Position numbers and translations under genes: made by a program
Shown here: positions 46,501-59,700 of the stretch, in pieces
How the letters are laid out: the number at the start of each line of letters is the position of its first letter
Numbering within the stretch: the first letter of the stretch is position 1
Origin: Pratylenchus scribneri
Lineage: Eukaryota; Nematoda; Chromadorea; Rhabditida; Pratylenchidae
Assembly (NCBI GenBank): GCA_030063045.1
Contig: JAQSEB010000047.1
Coordinates: forward strand, 2,914,001-2,978,000
Direction of reading: 5' to 3'
Length of the DNA: 64,000 nucleotides
The notes under the pieces: model-generated
Seen by the model: only the letters and a program-made list of their open reading frames with translations
Database searches by the model: none
What the model was told of the DNA's origin: nothing

Positions 46501-49500
46501 ACTTTTGTTTTTAAAGATCTTTTTTTTACTTCAAAAAATGATTTTTTTCTTGACGAAAAAATAATCCATTAATTTGAGATTATAATCTTTGGAGAGTGTG
46601 CAATGTTTTTTCCCTCAACATTATTAATGAAAACAAGGAAGCATCCCAATTTTCAATTTTTACTTGCGCAAAATACATAAATACTAATTTTTTGAACTCC
46701 AAATTTTTCAACTGACTTTTATTTATTAATAAAAAAAACAGCGCAAAATTTCATTCATTCCAAAATAAGATTTAATAAGAAATGCAAATAAATGGATTAT
46801 AAAATTGGCTTTGGTGTGAGGAAAATTTTCAAACAACAATCTTTTTTTTTGTTCAATTTATCACCCAATTCTCCTCGATTTCTAAGAATTTATGAAAGCA
46901 AACAAAAAAATAACATTCTCCCAAATAAGAAAAATAAATCTTTTTGAATATTTCAGAAATTTGCCCGAAGTAATCCGGCCCCAATTGCTCAGCCTAATCG
47001 AGGACGTTTTCTACTACGATAAACACAATGCGCAATGCCTGGTTATGGACATTCTCAGTTGTGTGCGGCAACGGAATTTGGTCAGTTTTTTTGAAAATAT
47101 TCTAAAATCTCAAAATAATATATTTTTGTAGATAACCGTATTTCGTCTTGGAGCCAATCAACAAAGACAGGACGTCGATTACGCAATTTTGACTGCTCTC
47201 CTCAAAGGCCATAATCTTTCACCAGCCGAACAACTTTCATTGGCACTTGCCTGGTAGGTAGGGAAAAATTTTAAAAAACTGAAAAAATTTCAGGAACCGG
47301 GTGGACATTGCCCGTTCCGATATTTTCATTATGGGACAGGTGATTACAATTTGATAATTTAAAAATGGAAATATTTTATTCAGGATTGGCCAAAGAATAC
47401 GCTTCATAATGCCATGATGGAAGCCCTAATTCACAATCGAGTTGATTTTGTTCGGCTTTTACTCGAAAATGGTGTCAGTATGCATGAATTCTTGACAATA
47501 GCCAGACTTGAGGAACTCTATAACACGGATCAAGGCCCACCAAATACTTTATAGTGAGTTTTTATTTACCATTTATCTCATTTTTAATGTTTTTCCAGCT
47601 ATATAGTGAGAGATGTTGTGAAAATTCGGGCCGGCTATCGCTATCGATTACCGCATATTGGAATGGCAATTGAGAAATTAATGGCAAATGGATTTCGGTC
47701 TCATTATACTTCGGTTGAATTCAGACGAAAATACAGCGAATACAAAGCAAAATTAAAGGTGGGCTTATATTTTTTACATGAAAATTACTATCTTTTCAAC
47801 TCTTCTTTCTTTCACTTTTATTCATTCTTAATTTTCGCTTCCAATTCATCAATGCGTTTTTGGTATTCCTTTAGGGTGTCTTTGAGTTCCACAATCGCAT
47901 TTGCCTTTATTATTAAATTATTTCTGCTGAAATCATTTATAATTTCTTCTACCTGCATAATAATGTGATTCTTGGCCAAAAGCAAAGTAGCAATTTTGGA
48001 CAATTTCCTTACATTTCCTCCATGGGCATAGGGAATGGTCTTTCGCAAATCATCCAACGCAGCATTCTAAACAATTTTATATTTTTGCTTTTTTTTGGCA
48101 AAAAAACCAAATCATGCATTCGGCAACGCTCTCGAAAGTTTATAGTATTTCGGTGATCCAAACTTGGTCGTTTTCCATTCATATTTGGTTTTCAAAAAAA
48201 TATTAAAAGATTACCGGAAAAAATAATTTTACGGAAGAATTGTTTGGACTAGAAATATATTCCTAAATAAGCGGTTAAAATGAAAGTGAATGGATGAATG
48301 TCACACTCGATTTGTAATCCATTTAGCTTTAGCTGTCCCATCCCAACGGCTGAATATTAATGACCTCGCCCCTCGCGCATCAAAAATATTCGCATCCATT
48401 ATCCTTCTCCTCTTTGTCTCCTTTTTATATCTCATTCTCGAGCAAAACAAAAAGGAAATTAGCATATCCCAAATATATCCATTAATTTTATAGGAAAATC
48501 AACGTTTGCAACAAAACCATGTTTATCAGACGCTTCATGCAAATTCAAAATTTAACACTGCTGCTTCCCCAACAAATTATCATCGATGTGGATCTGAATT
48601 TTTTGCAGCGGCAGCAGCACAAGGATTTCGTGGACCATTGGCAACATCAATTTCGGAATCAAGGCTTGGACTTGGAAAAGATGCCGCAAATCAAACCGTA
48701 ATTATATTAAATAAATAGGAAATAATAATATTTTGTGTGTAGAACCAACCAAGCAGCTCCAGATTAAACACTGCTTTGGGCCAAACTTCTCCATACCCTC
48801 AAAACAATACATTTTCCGCCATCCCAACAATTTCGGGAAGCCGTGCACTGAGCAATCATATTATGTGGAGAACGGCCTTTCGTCGGGAGAATAATCCTGC
48901 GGCGGCATCGGCCACAATGAATATGCGGAATGCGGCCAAATCACCGCCACTCACTCAATCCCATTCGGCATATCTTGGCACATTACATGAAAGAGGCTGT
49001 GGTCAAATTAATGAACCAATTGGTTATGCGGCAGAGGCAGATGAATCATTGAACATTGAAGGGGAACAACGGATGCCGGATTTTCGATATCCATTCTCGG
49101 ATTTACTTGTTTGGGCAGTGCTCACAAAACGACATGAAATGGTAAGCAAAGTATTTTGCCAAATGTCTTTCGTGGTTGAGGGGTAGGGAACTAGATTTTT
49201 ACCGAGGGGGTCGCAGGTTCAATTCCTACCAGTTGAAAATAATTTTTTTAATCAATATTTTTAAAATTAATTTTTATTTTAAGGCTCTATGTATGTGGCA
49301 ACATGGCGAAGAAGCAATGGCCAAGGCATTGGTCGCCTGTCGACTGTACAAAAGTTTAGCAAATGAGGCGGCTGAAGATTATTTGGAGGTTGAAGTTTGC
49401 GAAGAATTGAAGAAATACGCAGAGGAATTTCGTCAAAATTCATTGGATTTACTCGACCATTGCTACAAACAAGATGACGCGCAAACACTTCAATTATTGA

Positions 49501-52500
49501 CTTATGAACTTTCATATTGGGGCGAGGAGACTTGCCTTTCACTGGCAGTTATCGTAAACAACAAAGCATTTTTGGCACATCCATGGTAAAATAAATTAAT
49601 CAATATTTAAATTAATTCATTTTAATTAAGTTGTCAAATACTGTTAGCCGATCTTTGGCATGGTAAATTCAAATGCTTTTTTTTAGTTGTCAAATACTTT
49701 TGGCCGATCTTTGGTCAACCATATCACCCCCTGTGATTCGTTAGTTTTAGTGAAAATCGCAACCAAATACCACTACAACAACAAACTAAAACACATTCTA
49801 TCGAATTCATTTTATTCTCCCTTACTTGCGATTTTCACTAAAACTAACGAATCACCGAACATACCGACAAATACCGGAAAAATTAAATTTCCAGGAGGCC
49901 TGCGAATCAGAAGCAATCCAAATTTGAAAGTCATCCTTGGCATCCTCTTCCCACCATCCATTTTTCTTCTCGAATTCAAGTCAAGGGAGGAATTGATGCT
50001 TCAGCCCCAAACTGCGGCGGAACATCATCAAGACATAAATGACACATCATCCTCTTCATCCGAATCTTCATCCTCTTCTTCATCATCATCGGAAAGTAGT
50101 GAAAGTGGCGATGAAGGTGGAGGCGACAATGTTGAACCAAAAGGAGTTTCGATTGCTGATCGGCGAAGAACATCACATGGAAGTGTGCAATCGCTGAATT
50201 TTACATGGGTTTGACTAATTAATTAAAAACTAATTGGGATGGTATTTAATTTGTCGAATAAATTGCCCGAAAAAGTAATAATGCCAAACTAATTTTTGGT
50301 CTATTCTAGGATAAATTACTAAATCGATAAATAATTTCCAAAATTATTCAATTATATTATATTGATATTTATATTTTCAGATATTCCAAAGTAAAAGGAA
50401 ACGTCATCGACCATCTCACAATCCCGCCAATTCGGCAACAACACCGGGAACGACAAATGATTTGGAAGCGGGAAAATCAAAAACAAAAGGTTGGTTTTCG
50501 ATTGTCTATTTGGTCAATTCAATAGGCCAACCCAAATACCCGGTTCTCAGAATTACATCAACTTTTAGATGCCGGAAGAAGTACGGAGAAGAGAACAAGG
50601 ACTAAATCAAGACCACCTTCATCATCTTTGGCAAATGAAAAGAATAGCCCAGTTGGTGGAGGTGCATTGGCCATGGCTGCTCAGGCAACATTGGGAACGG
50701 CTCGAGCAGTTACAGGTAAAATTAAAATGTGGGACACTTAAAATTATTTTTGGTAAAATTTTCTTAAACCCGTTCAACATAAACCTAAATAAAATAATAA
50801 TTTAAAGGAAATGATATGCAACAAATCCTGCGGCCATCACCCCAACATTCTCCTGTGCATTCTTCATCAATGCCCAATGAAAAACATCCAATGCCGGCGA
50901 GTCCTCTTCATGTAGACACAACAAACATGGCTGCTTACAATTCTCCTAATCAAACTCCAAAAATAGGCGGCACCCCTCATTTCATTATTGGCGGCACTGG
51001 GGAGAATTTTGAAGAGAAAAATGAGGAAATGGAATCCACGGCATCAACCCCCAGACACCAACACCACCACCCAAAAATGAATAGACATTTGGATTGTGCA
51101 ATAAATGATCAATGTAAATTTTAATAATTTTTACTAAACCATGTTAAAATAAATACAATTTAAAATACTGGCGAAAATATTCATGGTTTTTAAATAATAT
51201 AGAGTCAAGGTGATGTTCAAATTTTTAATTTGAATTGGAAACAACAAAATTTGTTTATCTTCCAAAGATCATCTCATCAAATTTATTGGCTCTTCTGGTA
51301 TTGGGCCATTTCCCGCTCATAGCGCACTTTGTCTTCCGCGGCCAACTTCTCCCATTTGGATTTGTCTTTCAGGGCATTCCATTGCACGCCAGCGGCTTTG
51401 CTCACTTCGGTGACGGCCATACCTAGAAATGGAAATGGGGAATTATTTTAATTAATGGCTAAGGGATATTATTTACCTGGCTTCTTGATTTTCTCCCGGT
51501 TCTCGTTGAGCCAAATGAAGTAGGCAGACAATGGGCGCTTAGGAGCATTTGGGTCCTGAATAAATGAATTTAAATTAAATATTGTGTAAAAATACCATAC
51601 CTTAGCCTTTCGTGCGGTTCCTTTTGCGCGAGGCATATTGGCTTTATTGGTAGAGCGAATTTAAATTGGATAGTTGAAGAAAATATTAAGAAATTGCTTT
51701 CTGAAAATTAACAAAAATTTATTATTTGGAGAAAACTTGAAAATAATGCCGCCATTAAGACCATTTTTTCAATGTTTTATAGACCCAAGTAATATGGGAA
51801 GAATTGACGGATTCTAAGTAAGGAAAGGGGGAAATGAAAAGGGGAATTGCTTTTTTCGTTGACGACCAAGGCGAAGGCAATGTGAGGGAATTGGCTGTTT
51901 GGGTGGAATGGGAGCTTGGCAGTTATATTGGGGAGACCAACCACTGTTGTCGCTCGCCGAGGCCTCCTCCCTTTACTCCTCCCAACCAATTCCTTTCCAT
52001 CGAATGTGAGGAGAATAGTTGGGCCTTCCATTTCCCAGCCAGCATTAAAGGCTTTGCCCAGCCAAAAGTACTGCTCTCTGTTGCTGCTTTTGAAAATGGC
52101 AGCAGATGGGAATTGGCGGGCAAAGCGAGCGTTATTTGTGTATGTGAAGAACTCTGGGGCTGGGCGGTCTTCAGTGCAGGACCCTCAACCTCCCTTCCAT
52201 GAGTAAGGGCAAGGCAGGGTTGGTTGTCGTCGTCAAGCACAACCAACCAATTCTTTCTCCTATGTGCCCGCCATTGTCATTAATGGCGACACCATTTGCT
52301 GCTCTACTCTCCAATATATTTCCCCTTTATCGCTCGCCTTCGCCTTCTTTTGGCTTTGTAAAACCATTACGATGCTATATTTCCCTTGTCGCCGCCCGAA
52401 CACCCACCAAATGGGTTTTACTACGAAGCCAAAAGAAGCGAAGGCGAGCGATAAAGGAGGAAAATAGAGCAACAGCAAATGGTCCCAATGAATTTTACCA

Positions 52501-55500
52501 TTGGACGCCCTTTACTGCTCCAATGATTCTTTCTCCATCCCCATATTTCACAAACACAGCCATAAACACAGATGGGGATTGATGATATTGGGGACAATAA
52601 AATGGAAAAAAATAATAAAATAAAAATGGAAAAAAAATAAAAAATAATCGAGAAAAGGAAAATAAATTTATATGGGAATTTAAAAATTTCAGATCAAAGC
52701 TCCACGGACAATTCTCCAAATCATCATGCCACTCAAAAATTCATTTCTCCTGCACATTGGGGGGATCTTGGCAGAAATTTCGGTTTGGCAAAAGTGATGG
52801 ATCATGTGAACCGATTGACGGCCAACGGTGGTTATGTCCCAAAAGGGATACCATTGCCAGAGGGAGTAACTTTGAATAAGAAGGTACAAAAATATATTTA
52901 AATTTGTAAAAATTAACATTTTTAAGAGACAAATTAAATTTCGACGAAAACTCTATGAATTTTTCGTTGCACCAATCACGACATTTTGGTCATGGACCTT
53001 GAGTTTTGTTGTCTTCCTTTCCGTCCTTACATATGTTCTGCTGATTCGAACACCGTCAAAGCCAACATTGCTGGAATGGTATTTGTTGGCATATGTGGTT
53101 GCATTTGGGATAGAAATCAGCAGAAAGGTTTGATTAATTAAATTAATTAACAACATAAATTGTTCAGTTTATTATGTCGGAACCACAAAAATTACGCGAG
53201 AAGTTCGGCTATTATTTTGGCAATTATTGGAATTTTCTGACGGCTGTGGCCATCATTGGCTTTATCATTGGATTCATTTTTCGCATAAATCCATCAACGA
53301 GCAAGTCAATTGGTCGAATAATTCTGGCGGTCGATTCTGTCCTTTGGACCGTCAAATTACTCGATTTCTTGGGGGTTTTCCCTCGATTTGGTCCATATAT
53401 CACAATGGCAGGCAAAATGGTTAGTCATAAAATCATTGTTTATTTAATTTACATTATTTTGAAGATAATGAGCATGTCTTCAATTATAGTTATGCTTTTC
53501 ATTTCCTTACTTGGATTTGGACTTGCTCGCCAATCAATCACTTATCCAAATGAAGAATGGCATTGGCTTTTGTTGAGGAATGTTTTTTACAAACCCTATT
53601 TTATGCTTTATGGTGAAGTTTATGCAGGTAAATTTACTACATTATTCAAATTATATTTTTACATTAATTCAGATGAAATTGACACTTGCGGTGATGAAGG
53701 TTAAAATTTGTTTTAAATATTTCCAATTTAATATGTCCTCAAATTTAGCTTGGGATGAACATTTGGACAAAAATATCTCAATAGCAAATGCCTGGACCAA
53801 TCGTGATGACCGCGGCCGGGAGTTGGCTTGTGTGCCCGGCCATTGGATTCCGCCAATTTTGATGACCATATTCCTGTTGATTGCCAATATTTTGCTAATA
53901 AGTATGCTCATTGCTATTTTCAACAATATTTTTGAATCAACGAACAAAATTTCACAACAAATTTGGTTTGAATTTAAATTATTAAATATCAATACAAATA
54001 ATTTAATTTAGGCTTTTTCAACGATATCGGCAAGTTATGGAATATGAAGCCACTCCTTTTTTGCCTCCACCATTCACGCCAATTTATCATTGCTATATGA
54101 TTTTCAAATATTTGAATTATCGTCGTTGCAATGTGCCCAAAATTAGTCTCGGTTGCATTTGTTTTTGCCTAAGAAGAAGAAAAACTGAAAAGGAAAATTC
54201 CGAGGAGGATGCGAAAGAATGTTGTGATGAAAAAAGCAAAGGAGGAAAGCCGCCACCTTTGGCCAAAAATGCATTTGAACAACGAAGAAATTTGCAACAA
54301 GGACGAACTGCTCAAGAACGATTGCCAATTTTCGACTTCTCATTGAGTGAATTTATCTATAATAAAAAGTAATAAAAATATTATATTTATAGAATTGTTT
54401 TTGACCGAGGATCAAGTGGAGAAATTGCATGATTTTGAAGAGGAATGCATGGAGGATTTAGCCAGAGAAAAGGAATATGAACGAAATCGGACAAATGAAG
54501 AACGACTTCATCGAACATGCGACAGGTTGGATTTGGCTATATTTTAATTTAATTTTATTGATTAAATGTGAATGATGAAAAAATGAATTGGATAAACTTA
54601 AGTAATAGACTTTAATGTAGACAAAAATATATGTCCATTTTGACACAATTTAAAAATCAATAATTTAATACAAAATACAACATTAAAAACTAATTTTTTT
54701 TTTAATTTTAGAACCGAATTAATTTTGTCTCGCGTCAATGATTTGTCAACAAAGGAAACAATGCTGAAGGGGAATGTGCGAGAGTTGGAAACACGGCTTG
54801 AACTGATGGAAAACAGACAGGTTATTTAATGTGGAATAAATTGATAAATAAAAGAAATTGGCACTTTCACGGAAAACTTTCTCAATTCATAATTGACAGA
54901 GAAAGTCTATAATGGAAGTGCAAAATTATTTTGGATTGGTGTGTTACTCAATATAGGTCAAAACTGAACCTTTGATTGAGTGTCAAAACAATTCTACAAA
55001 AATTTTAAAATACCTAAAATCTTAATAAAAATATTCACTAACAATCTTTTAATAATGTTTTTATTTTAATAGACCGAAATTCTGGACAATCTCCGCCAAT
55101 TAACATCGGTGGTGCCCACAATGGTTCAATCACTTCAGTCAATGCAACAACAATTCCCACAAATGAGCCAGTCTCACTATCAAACTGAATCCAATTTGGC
55201 AATTCAAACCCAACAACACCAACAGAGGAGTCAATTTTCTGCTGAACAAATTGATTCGCAATCCAACAGACGAATTGTGCCCGCTCGAAGTGAAGGACAT
55301 ATTTTTGGCATTAAAGATCGGTCAATGACTGAAAAAACACAGGTTTTAATATTAATTTTCTTTTAAATTATTTAATTAAAATTTAAAAAGGAGGAAGGAG
55401 ATGGCAATACTTTGACAATGAAATCACAAATGCTGCCTTCAATCAGTGTGGATCCTGTCAATAGTATGACTGCTCAAAGGAGGAATAGAACCACAACCGT

Positions 55501-56063
55501 TGGAGGTATTTAAATGCCCTTATTCAAAATGATTTAAATATTTAATACTAATTCATCAGGTGGAGAATTTGCCAGCAATAACTCTCAAATAGCTTATTCA
55601 ACAGAAAGCGGTGCAGCCATAAATCAACATCCTGGCATTTTCGGCAGTTTAATCTCTTTGGATCCAAATTTGGTTGGTCAAACTTCAGCAGGCGCTATTC
55701 AATCACGGAGAAAGTATTCAATAAATAAAAATAATTTAATGATTAAAAATATTTAGCACTCAAAGAAGGCATCGGCTTAATGAAGAATATACGTCGATAA
55801 CAGACACAATCAATGTGAAGGAATTAACAACAACTCATTTGGCAGCGGAAGAAGATGAAATCAGCGAAAGTCATTGTGAAGAAAGAAAGGAATTACCGAG
55901 AAGATACAGCCCTGGGATGATGGTCGATGAAGAAGTTCAAACTGAGGAGGAAGAGGATGAGGACGATTTGGAAGAAGAAGAAGAGGAAGAATTAATTGAT
56001 GGTGAATATGACAATGAAGATTTCGTTTCGGTGGATCAGAGTTTAGCGGGGAATAATAAGTGA
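43517..56063 (+). CDS. TRPM-family cation channel (GON-2/GTL-like)
   Basis: Six-TM cation channel of the melastatin group, in nematodes linked to Mg/Ca uptake and gonad or intestinal function. The earliest exon seen (43517) encodes [18 protein letters not shown]; a 5' start exon may be missing. The TRPM homology region has [67 protein letters not shown] and [20 protein letters not shown]. Next come [16 protein letters not shown] and [19 protein letters not shown], then a long Ser-rich loop ([15 protein letters not shown]), six TMs, pore YGEVYADEIDTC, and TRP-helix-like [19 protein letters not shown]. The C-terminus has a coiled coil ([18 protein letters not shown]) and a very acidic tail. No enzymatic domain follows. 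It contains two nested antisense genes, at 47818 and 51283. Confidence 0.92.
45610..45845 (+). mobile_element. Interspersed element family 2, copy 3
   Basis: Shares ATTTGGTTTAAATCGTTTAA, GACCAAACCATAACAAATTA and GCGTCTTGACC with copy 1, and flanking TATCCTAGACCAATAAACC resembles the copy 1 terminus. It is in a TRPM intron. Confidence 0.6.
47818..48182 (-). CDS. Olig-type bHLH transcription factor nested in TRPM intron
   Basis: Two exons (48108-48182 and 47818-48066) on the strand opposite the TRPM gene. The start [16 protein letters not shown] is preceded by an in-frame stop three codons upstream. The basic helix-loop-helix reads [25 protein letters not shown], then [31 protein letters not shown] and [15 protein letters not shown] are diagnostic of the OLIG/BHLHE22 group, represented in C. 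elegans by hlh-17, hlh-31 and hlh-32. A C-terminal helix ([20 protein letters not shown]) closes the 107-residue protein. Members bind E-boxes; in C. elegans they act in glial cells. The second helix has been retained, so DNA binding and dimerisation look intact. It shares the intron between TRPM exons at about 47757 and 48494. Confidence 0.88.
49166..49240 (+). mobile_element. tRNA-derived sequence with intact A and B boxes
   Basis: A box TGGTTGAGGGG (49173-49183) and B box GGTTCAATTCC (49216-49226) both match the Pol III internal promoter consensus, 32 bases apart. The T-arm can nearly pair, but acceptor, D and anticodon stems are degenerate, so this is a tRNA pseudogene or SINE remnant, not a functional tRNA. 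It is in a TRPM intron. Confidence 0.55.
49685..49855 (+). repeat. Exon-like duplicate plus perfect 30-base inverted repeat in TRPM intron
   Basis: 49685-49717 repeats the preceding small exon (TTGTCAAATACT, CCGATCTTTGG), with differences, about 60 bases downstream of it. Arms 49733-49762 (GTGATTCGTTAGTTTTAGTG on) and 49826-49855 are exact reverse complements of each other over 30 bases, with a loop of about 63 bases. Confidence 0.85.
51283..51636 (-). CDS. HMG-box protein nested in TRPM intron
   Basis: Three exons on the opposite strand. The protein is about 84 residues: [97 protein letters not shown] and W..L..K..WE..A..DK.RYE are the HMGB-type box. The single box with a basic N-terminus makes it Nhp6/HMG-1.1-like: an architectural factor that bends DNA without sequence specificity. 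The start MPRAKG is followed by a basic tail as in yeast Nhp6. The gene lies between TRPM exons at about 51120 and 52693. Being small and of high coding quality, it appears functional. Confidence 0.88.
52324..52465. repeat. Long foldback in TRPM intron
   Basis: Left arm from about 52324 (TTTATCGCTCGCCTTCGCCT through CTTTTGGCTTTGTAAAACC) is complementary to about 52415-52463 (GGTTTTACTACGAAGCCAAA through GAAGGCGAGCGATAAAGGAG) with a few mismatches. A short hairpin GGTTGGTTGT/ACAACCAACC lies nearby at about 52217-52249. Confidence 0.8.
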
Positions 56064-56755
56064 TGATTCGGGTTCACATTTCCATAACCTTTAATTTGTT
56101 GTCTATTTTCCCTTTTTCCGAATTGCCAATCATTCATTCTTAGTCAAATTCCCTTCTTTTACATGACATTTTAATTTTTTTACAGTCCTTCATCAAATAA
56201 TTTTAATTAAGCATTTATATTACAAAAAATCCATATGACCAGTGCATTCTAATTTTTTATTTACTAATTGTTTTATAAACCTTTCACATTCCTTTATTTT
56301 CTTATCATTCATTTCACATAGTGAATTTTATAAATAAAATAAATTTGTTCAATTGTTCTAAAGTGATAATTGATAAATTTGATAAATTTTTAATAAAAAT
56401 TTCCAAGAATTTATTAATTTGTTGAAATGCGAATGAGAGGAACTCATTTTGGCTCATTTCTTCATATTTGAAATATTTTTATTATTTTTCGAAACGATTA
56501 CATTAATTCAATAAAAAAGGGAAGGAAGGGAAAGGCACGTCAGCGTCCCCCGAGGCGAAATCAAGACCCAAGAAAAGTTAATTCAACCGCAACCGAATTT
56601 TTATGATCAAATCAAAAATGGATTTATAGCAGAATCCATTCATTTAGAACTAATTTTAATTAACTTTTTCAGAGAATAATTTAATTAATTCATTTTATCT
56701 TCATAATCAATCCACAACAACTTCCGGGTTTTCAACAATGTTCTTCAGTCTTAAA
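56064..56755. other. Intergenic region, TRPM to TANGO1-like
   Basis: AT-rich spacer including the TRPM 3' end (AATAAA signals around 56330-56340) and the promoter of the next gene. No coding frame recognised. Confidence 0.4.
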
Positions 56756-59700
56756 ATGTCCAGATTATTGTTTTTGGTTTGAATATATATTAATAAAAAT
56801 ATTCTAATTCAATATTTAGTTAATACAATTCATTTTATTATTGCACATTTATCCATCAAATGCACAAACTAATATTGAAAGAAGAACAAAATTATGTGCT
56901 GATCCAAAGTGTACAGGCAAGTTTATTTAGTTTAATTCTAATTTAATATGTGAAATATATTTTTCAGAAGATCTTTTTCCTTCATTGTCCATTCGAGATT
57001 ATTTGTCACAAGATCCACAATTTCTTCAGCATAAACAGAATTCATCACTAAAAGTTTTTGCTTTCAAATTCTCCAATAGACCAGATTTTATGGAAGCCGA
57101 GGTTTAAAATTAATTAATTAAATTTAATTAATTTATTCAATTAAAGACGGAAGACAAAAAAAGAGGCTATATTTACAATGGCCACATCGATTTGGAACCG
57201 TATGTCATATTTTTGGAGAGCGCACTTAAAACCAATAAAACGCTGTTTATGGTGGACCAAGAGAATGGAAAATTAATACGTTATTCAAATTTTACCCAAA
57301 AATTCACATTAATTAATCAATTTAAGGCGAAGTCAGTGCAATTCCAGAATTGGCCAGGGATTACAGTGCTTATGCCTTGAAAATTGAAGGATATCCATTG
57401 GACAAGGAATTGGTGGCAAAATTGATGCAATTGGAACAGCAGCCAAATGCACAGCATAAACATAGTCATGGACACGGGCATAGCCATAGTCACGGGCACC
57501 AACATGAACATCATCATCAAAATGGAAAAGATGATTCGAAAGAAGAACCGAAAACAGTTGAAATTATCCAACCTACTACGCCAACGCCAGCCAAAGAGGA
57601 AGCGATAGCAGCTTCAATTCTGAAGGAAAAAACCGATGAAAATAGAAAAGAAGAGGAGCCGAAAACTGTTGTAAATGTTCCACCGTTAACCGTTACGCAA
57701 TCTCCGGAAATAAAAGATGAAACAAAAGTGGCTGTTCCGGAAACCACCCAATTGCCACCAATTCCAATTGTAATGGAAAAACCCGAGGAAAAGGAAGAGC
57801 CAAAAATCGCCGAAACTGCACCTTCAATTTTGCCGCCATTAACCACCACATCATCGCCAGCAATGAAAGACGAACCGAATACCATTGAAAATGTAAATGT
57901 TATGCCATCAGCCACGACGGCATCACCGCCAGTCCAAATTGAAGTGGAAAAAACCAAGGAAAATGCAAAAGAAGAACCGCCGATGTCGAATGTTCAACCT
58001 TCACCAATTATAATGGAAAAAGAAGAGCCAAAAATCACTGAAAATGTTCAGCCATCAGCCATGGCGCCAACACCACAGATGAAAGAAGAACCGAAAATGG
58101 TTGAAATTGTTCCCGAAACTACACAGTTGCCACCACCAATTTTAATGGAAAATTCAAAAGAAAAATATGAGCCAACAATTGCTAAAATTATTCCATCAAT
58201 TTTGCCGCCATTAACCACAACGCCCTCACCACCTATTACAATGGAAAGCATGGAAAAAACTGCGAATGAACAAGAACAACAAAAATTGCCTGAAAAAGTG
58301 GATTTTGGAGACAGTTTTTTAAATTCCCGATCCTCGGATGTTCAGGCAGAAAATATTGTTCAAGAAGATGAAAAATTAATGAAGGAAGAGGAGGAAAAAA
58401 TAACTGCTGATGGAATTGAAACTCATCAAAAACCACCATTAGATTTGAATGCGGAGAGTGAAAAGGAAAAGGTAGGATAGAAAAAAAAGGATGAATAAAT
58501 TAAAATATTAAATGCTTTTTTAACTTTATTGATTTTTTATTATCCGATTATTGAATTTTAATTTTAAAGCATTAAGGGTACCGTTAATAGCATAAAAATC
58601 TAGAACAAAGCCTGAAAAAATAACTACCTCTTAGCGGATTCGAACCCGCGACCTATAGGGGAGGAATTTGGCTGTGACTGTTTTCGCCACTAATCAATAA
58701 ATTTTACACCCACAAAATTATGACTGACTGCTTTATTTATTGGGTAAACAAAAGAAGAGGACTCTCATCGCTACTTTATTAATTCCTTAAGCTCATCTTT
58801 TTTATATCAAATTGTACAAAAAAGCGATTAATATTTAATGAAAATAAATTCATCAAGTTTTAGATTAATTATTGCTTCAAAGAAGATTGCCAAGTACTTG
58901 ACCAAATTCCATCAGCAGCGGAGGATAAAACATTGCCAATTATAAATTCATCTGCAATTCATCAAAAGTTTCGCGAAACAATGTTCACAATTCGAGCCGT
59001 TTTGCCCGAACCAATGTGTCATTTTGAGGATTCTGGACTAATTATGTTGGCCGCCGTTCTCATTTTGACATTTATTCATTTTATGTTGCGCACAAAAAGT
59101 TCAGGTAAAATATTTTTTTGAAATTATTCAATCAATTTGTTTATTTTTAGGACCAGAACCATTCGATCATCGTCTTCTACACGATTGCATAACTCGATTG
59201 AAGGAACAAGAATTGATCATTGAACAGCAACGGACAAAAATGACAGAAAATCAACATTTAATGGGGGTTGCTAAAATTGCGGATCAATTACAAAAGGAAA
59301 ACAAAATATTGGCGGAAAAATTGAAAACGGCAGATCGAAGGTTCAATTTAAAAATTTTGTTTAAATAATAATTTATACACAGAAATGCTGAACTCGAGTC
59401 AGACAATGAACAAATTGTAGAAAAATTGAAGGCTATCGATCGAAGGTTTTGATCCATATTTTAAAGGATTGAAATATTTTAAATTAATTCCAGGAACTCT
59501 GAACTTGAATCGGACAATGATCGATTGAATGAAAAGTTGAAGGCTGCCGATTGGAGGTTTTTAATCAATAAAATTAATTGTGGTGAAAAATTTGTAAAAA
59601 TTTCAGAAATTCTGAACTCGAATTGGACAATGAGAGGATGAAAAAATCACTGAGCGAACGTGACGAGGAAGTTGTTCAGAATCGGAAGAAGATTGAAAGT

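Noticed and set aside
49166..49240. Functional tRNA gene
   Set aside because: Pol III boxes are intact, but acceptor and anticodon stems do not pair.
49687..49910. Start [15 protein letters not shown] of a possible separate gene
   Set aside because: It is the duplicated TRPM exon plus hairpin read in frame with the true exon that starts GGLRIRSNP; the channel homology only begins after the hairpin.
52199..52582. A 127-residue plus-strand frame starting [13 protein letters not shown]
   Set aside because: It spans the foldback and lies in a TRPM intron; the sequence has no domain.
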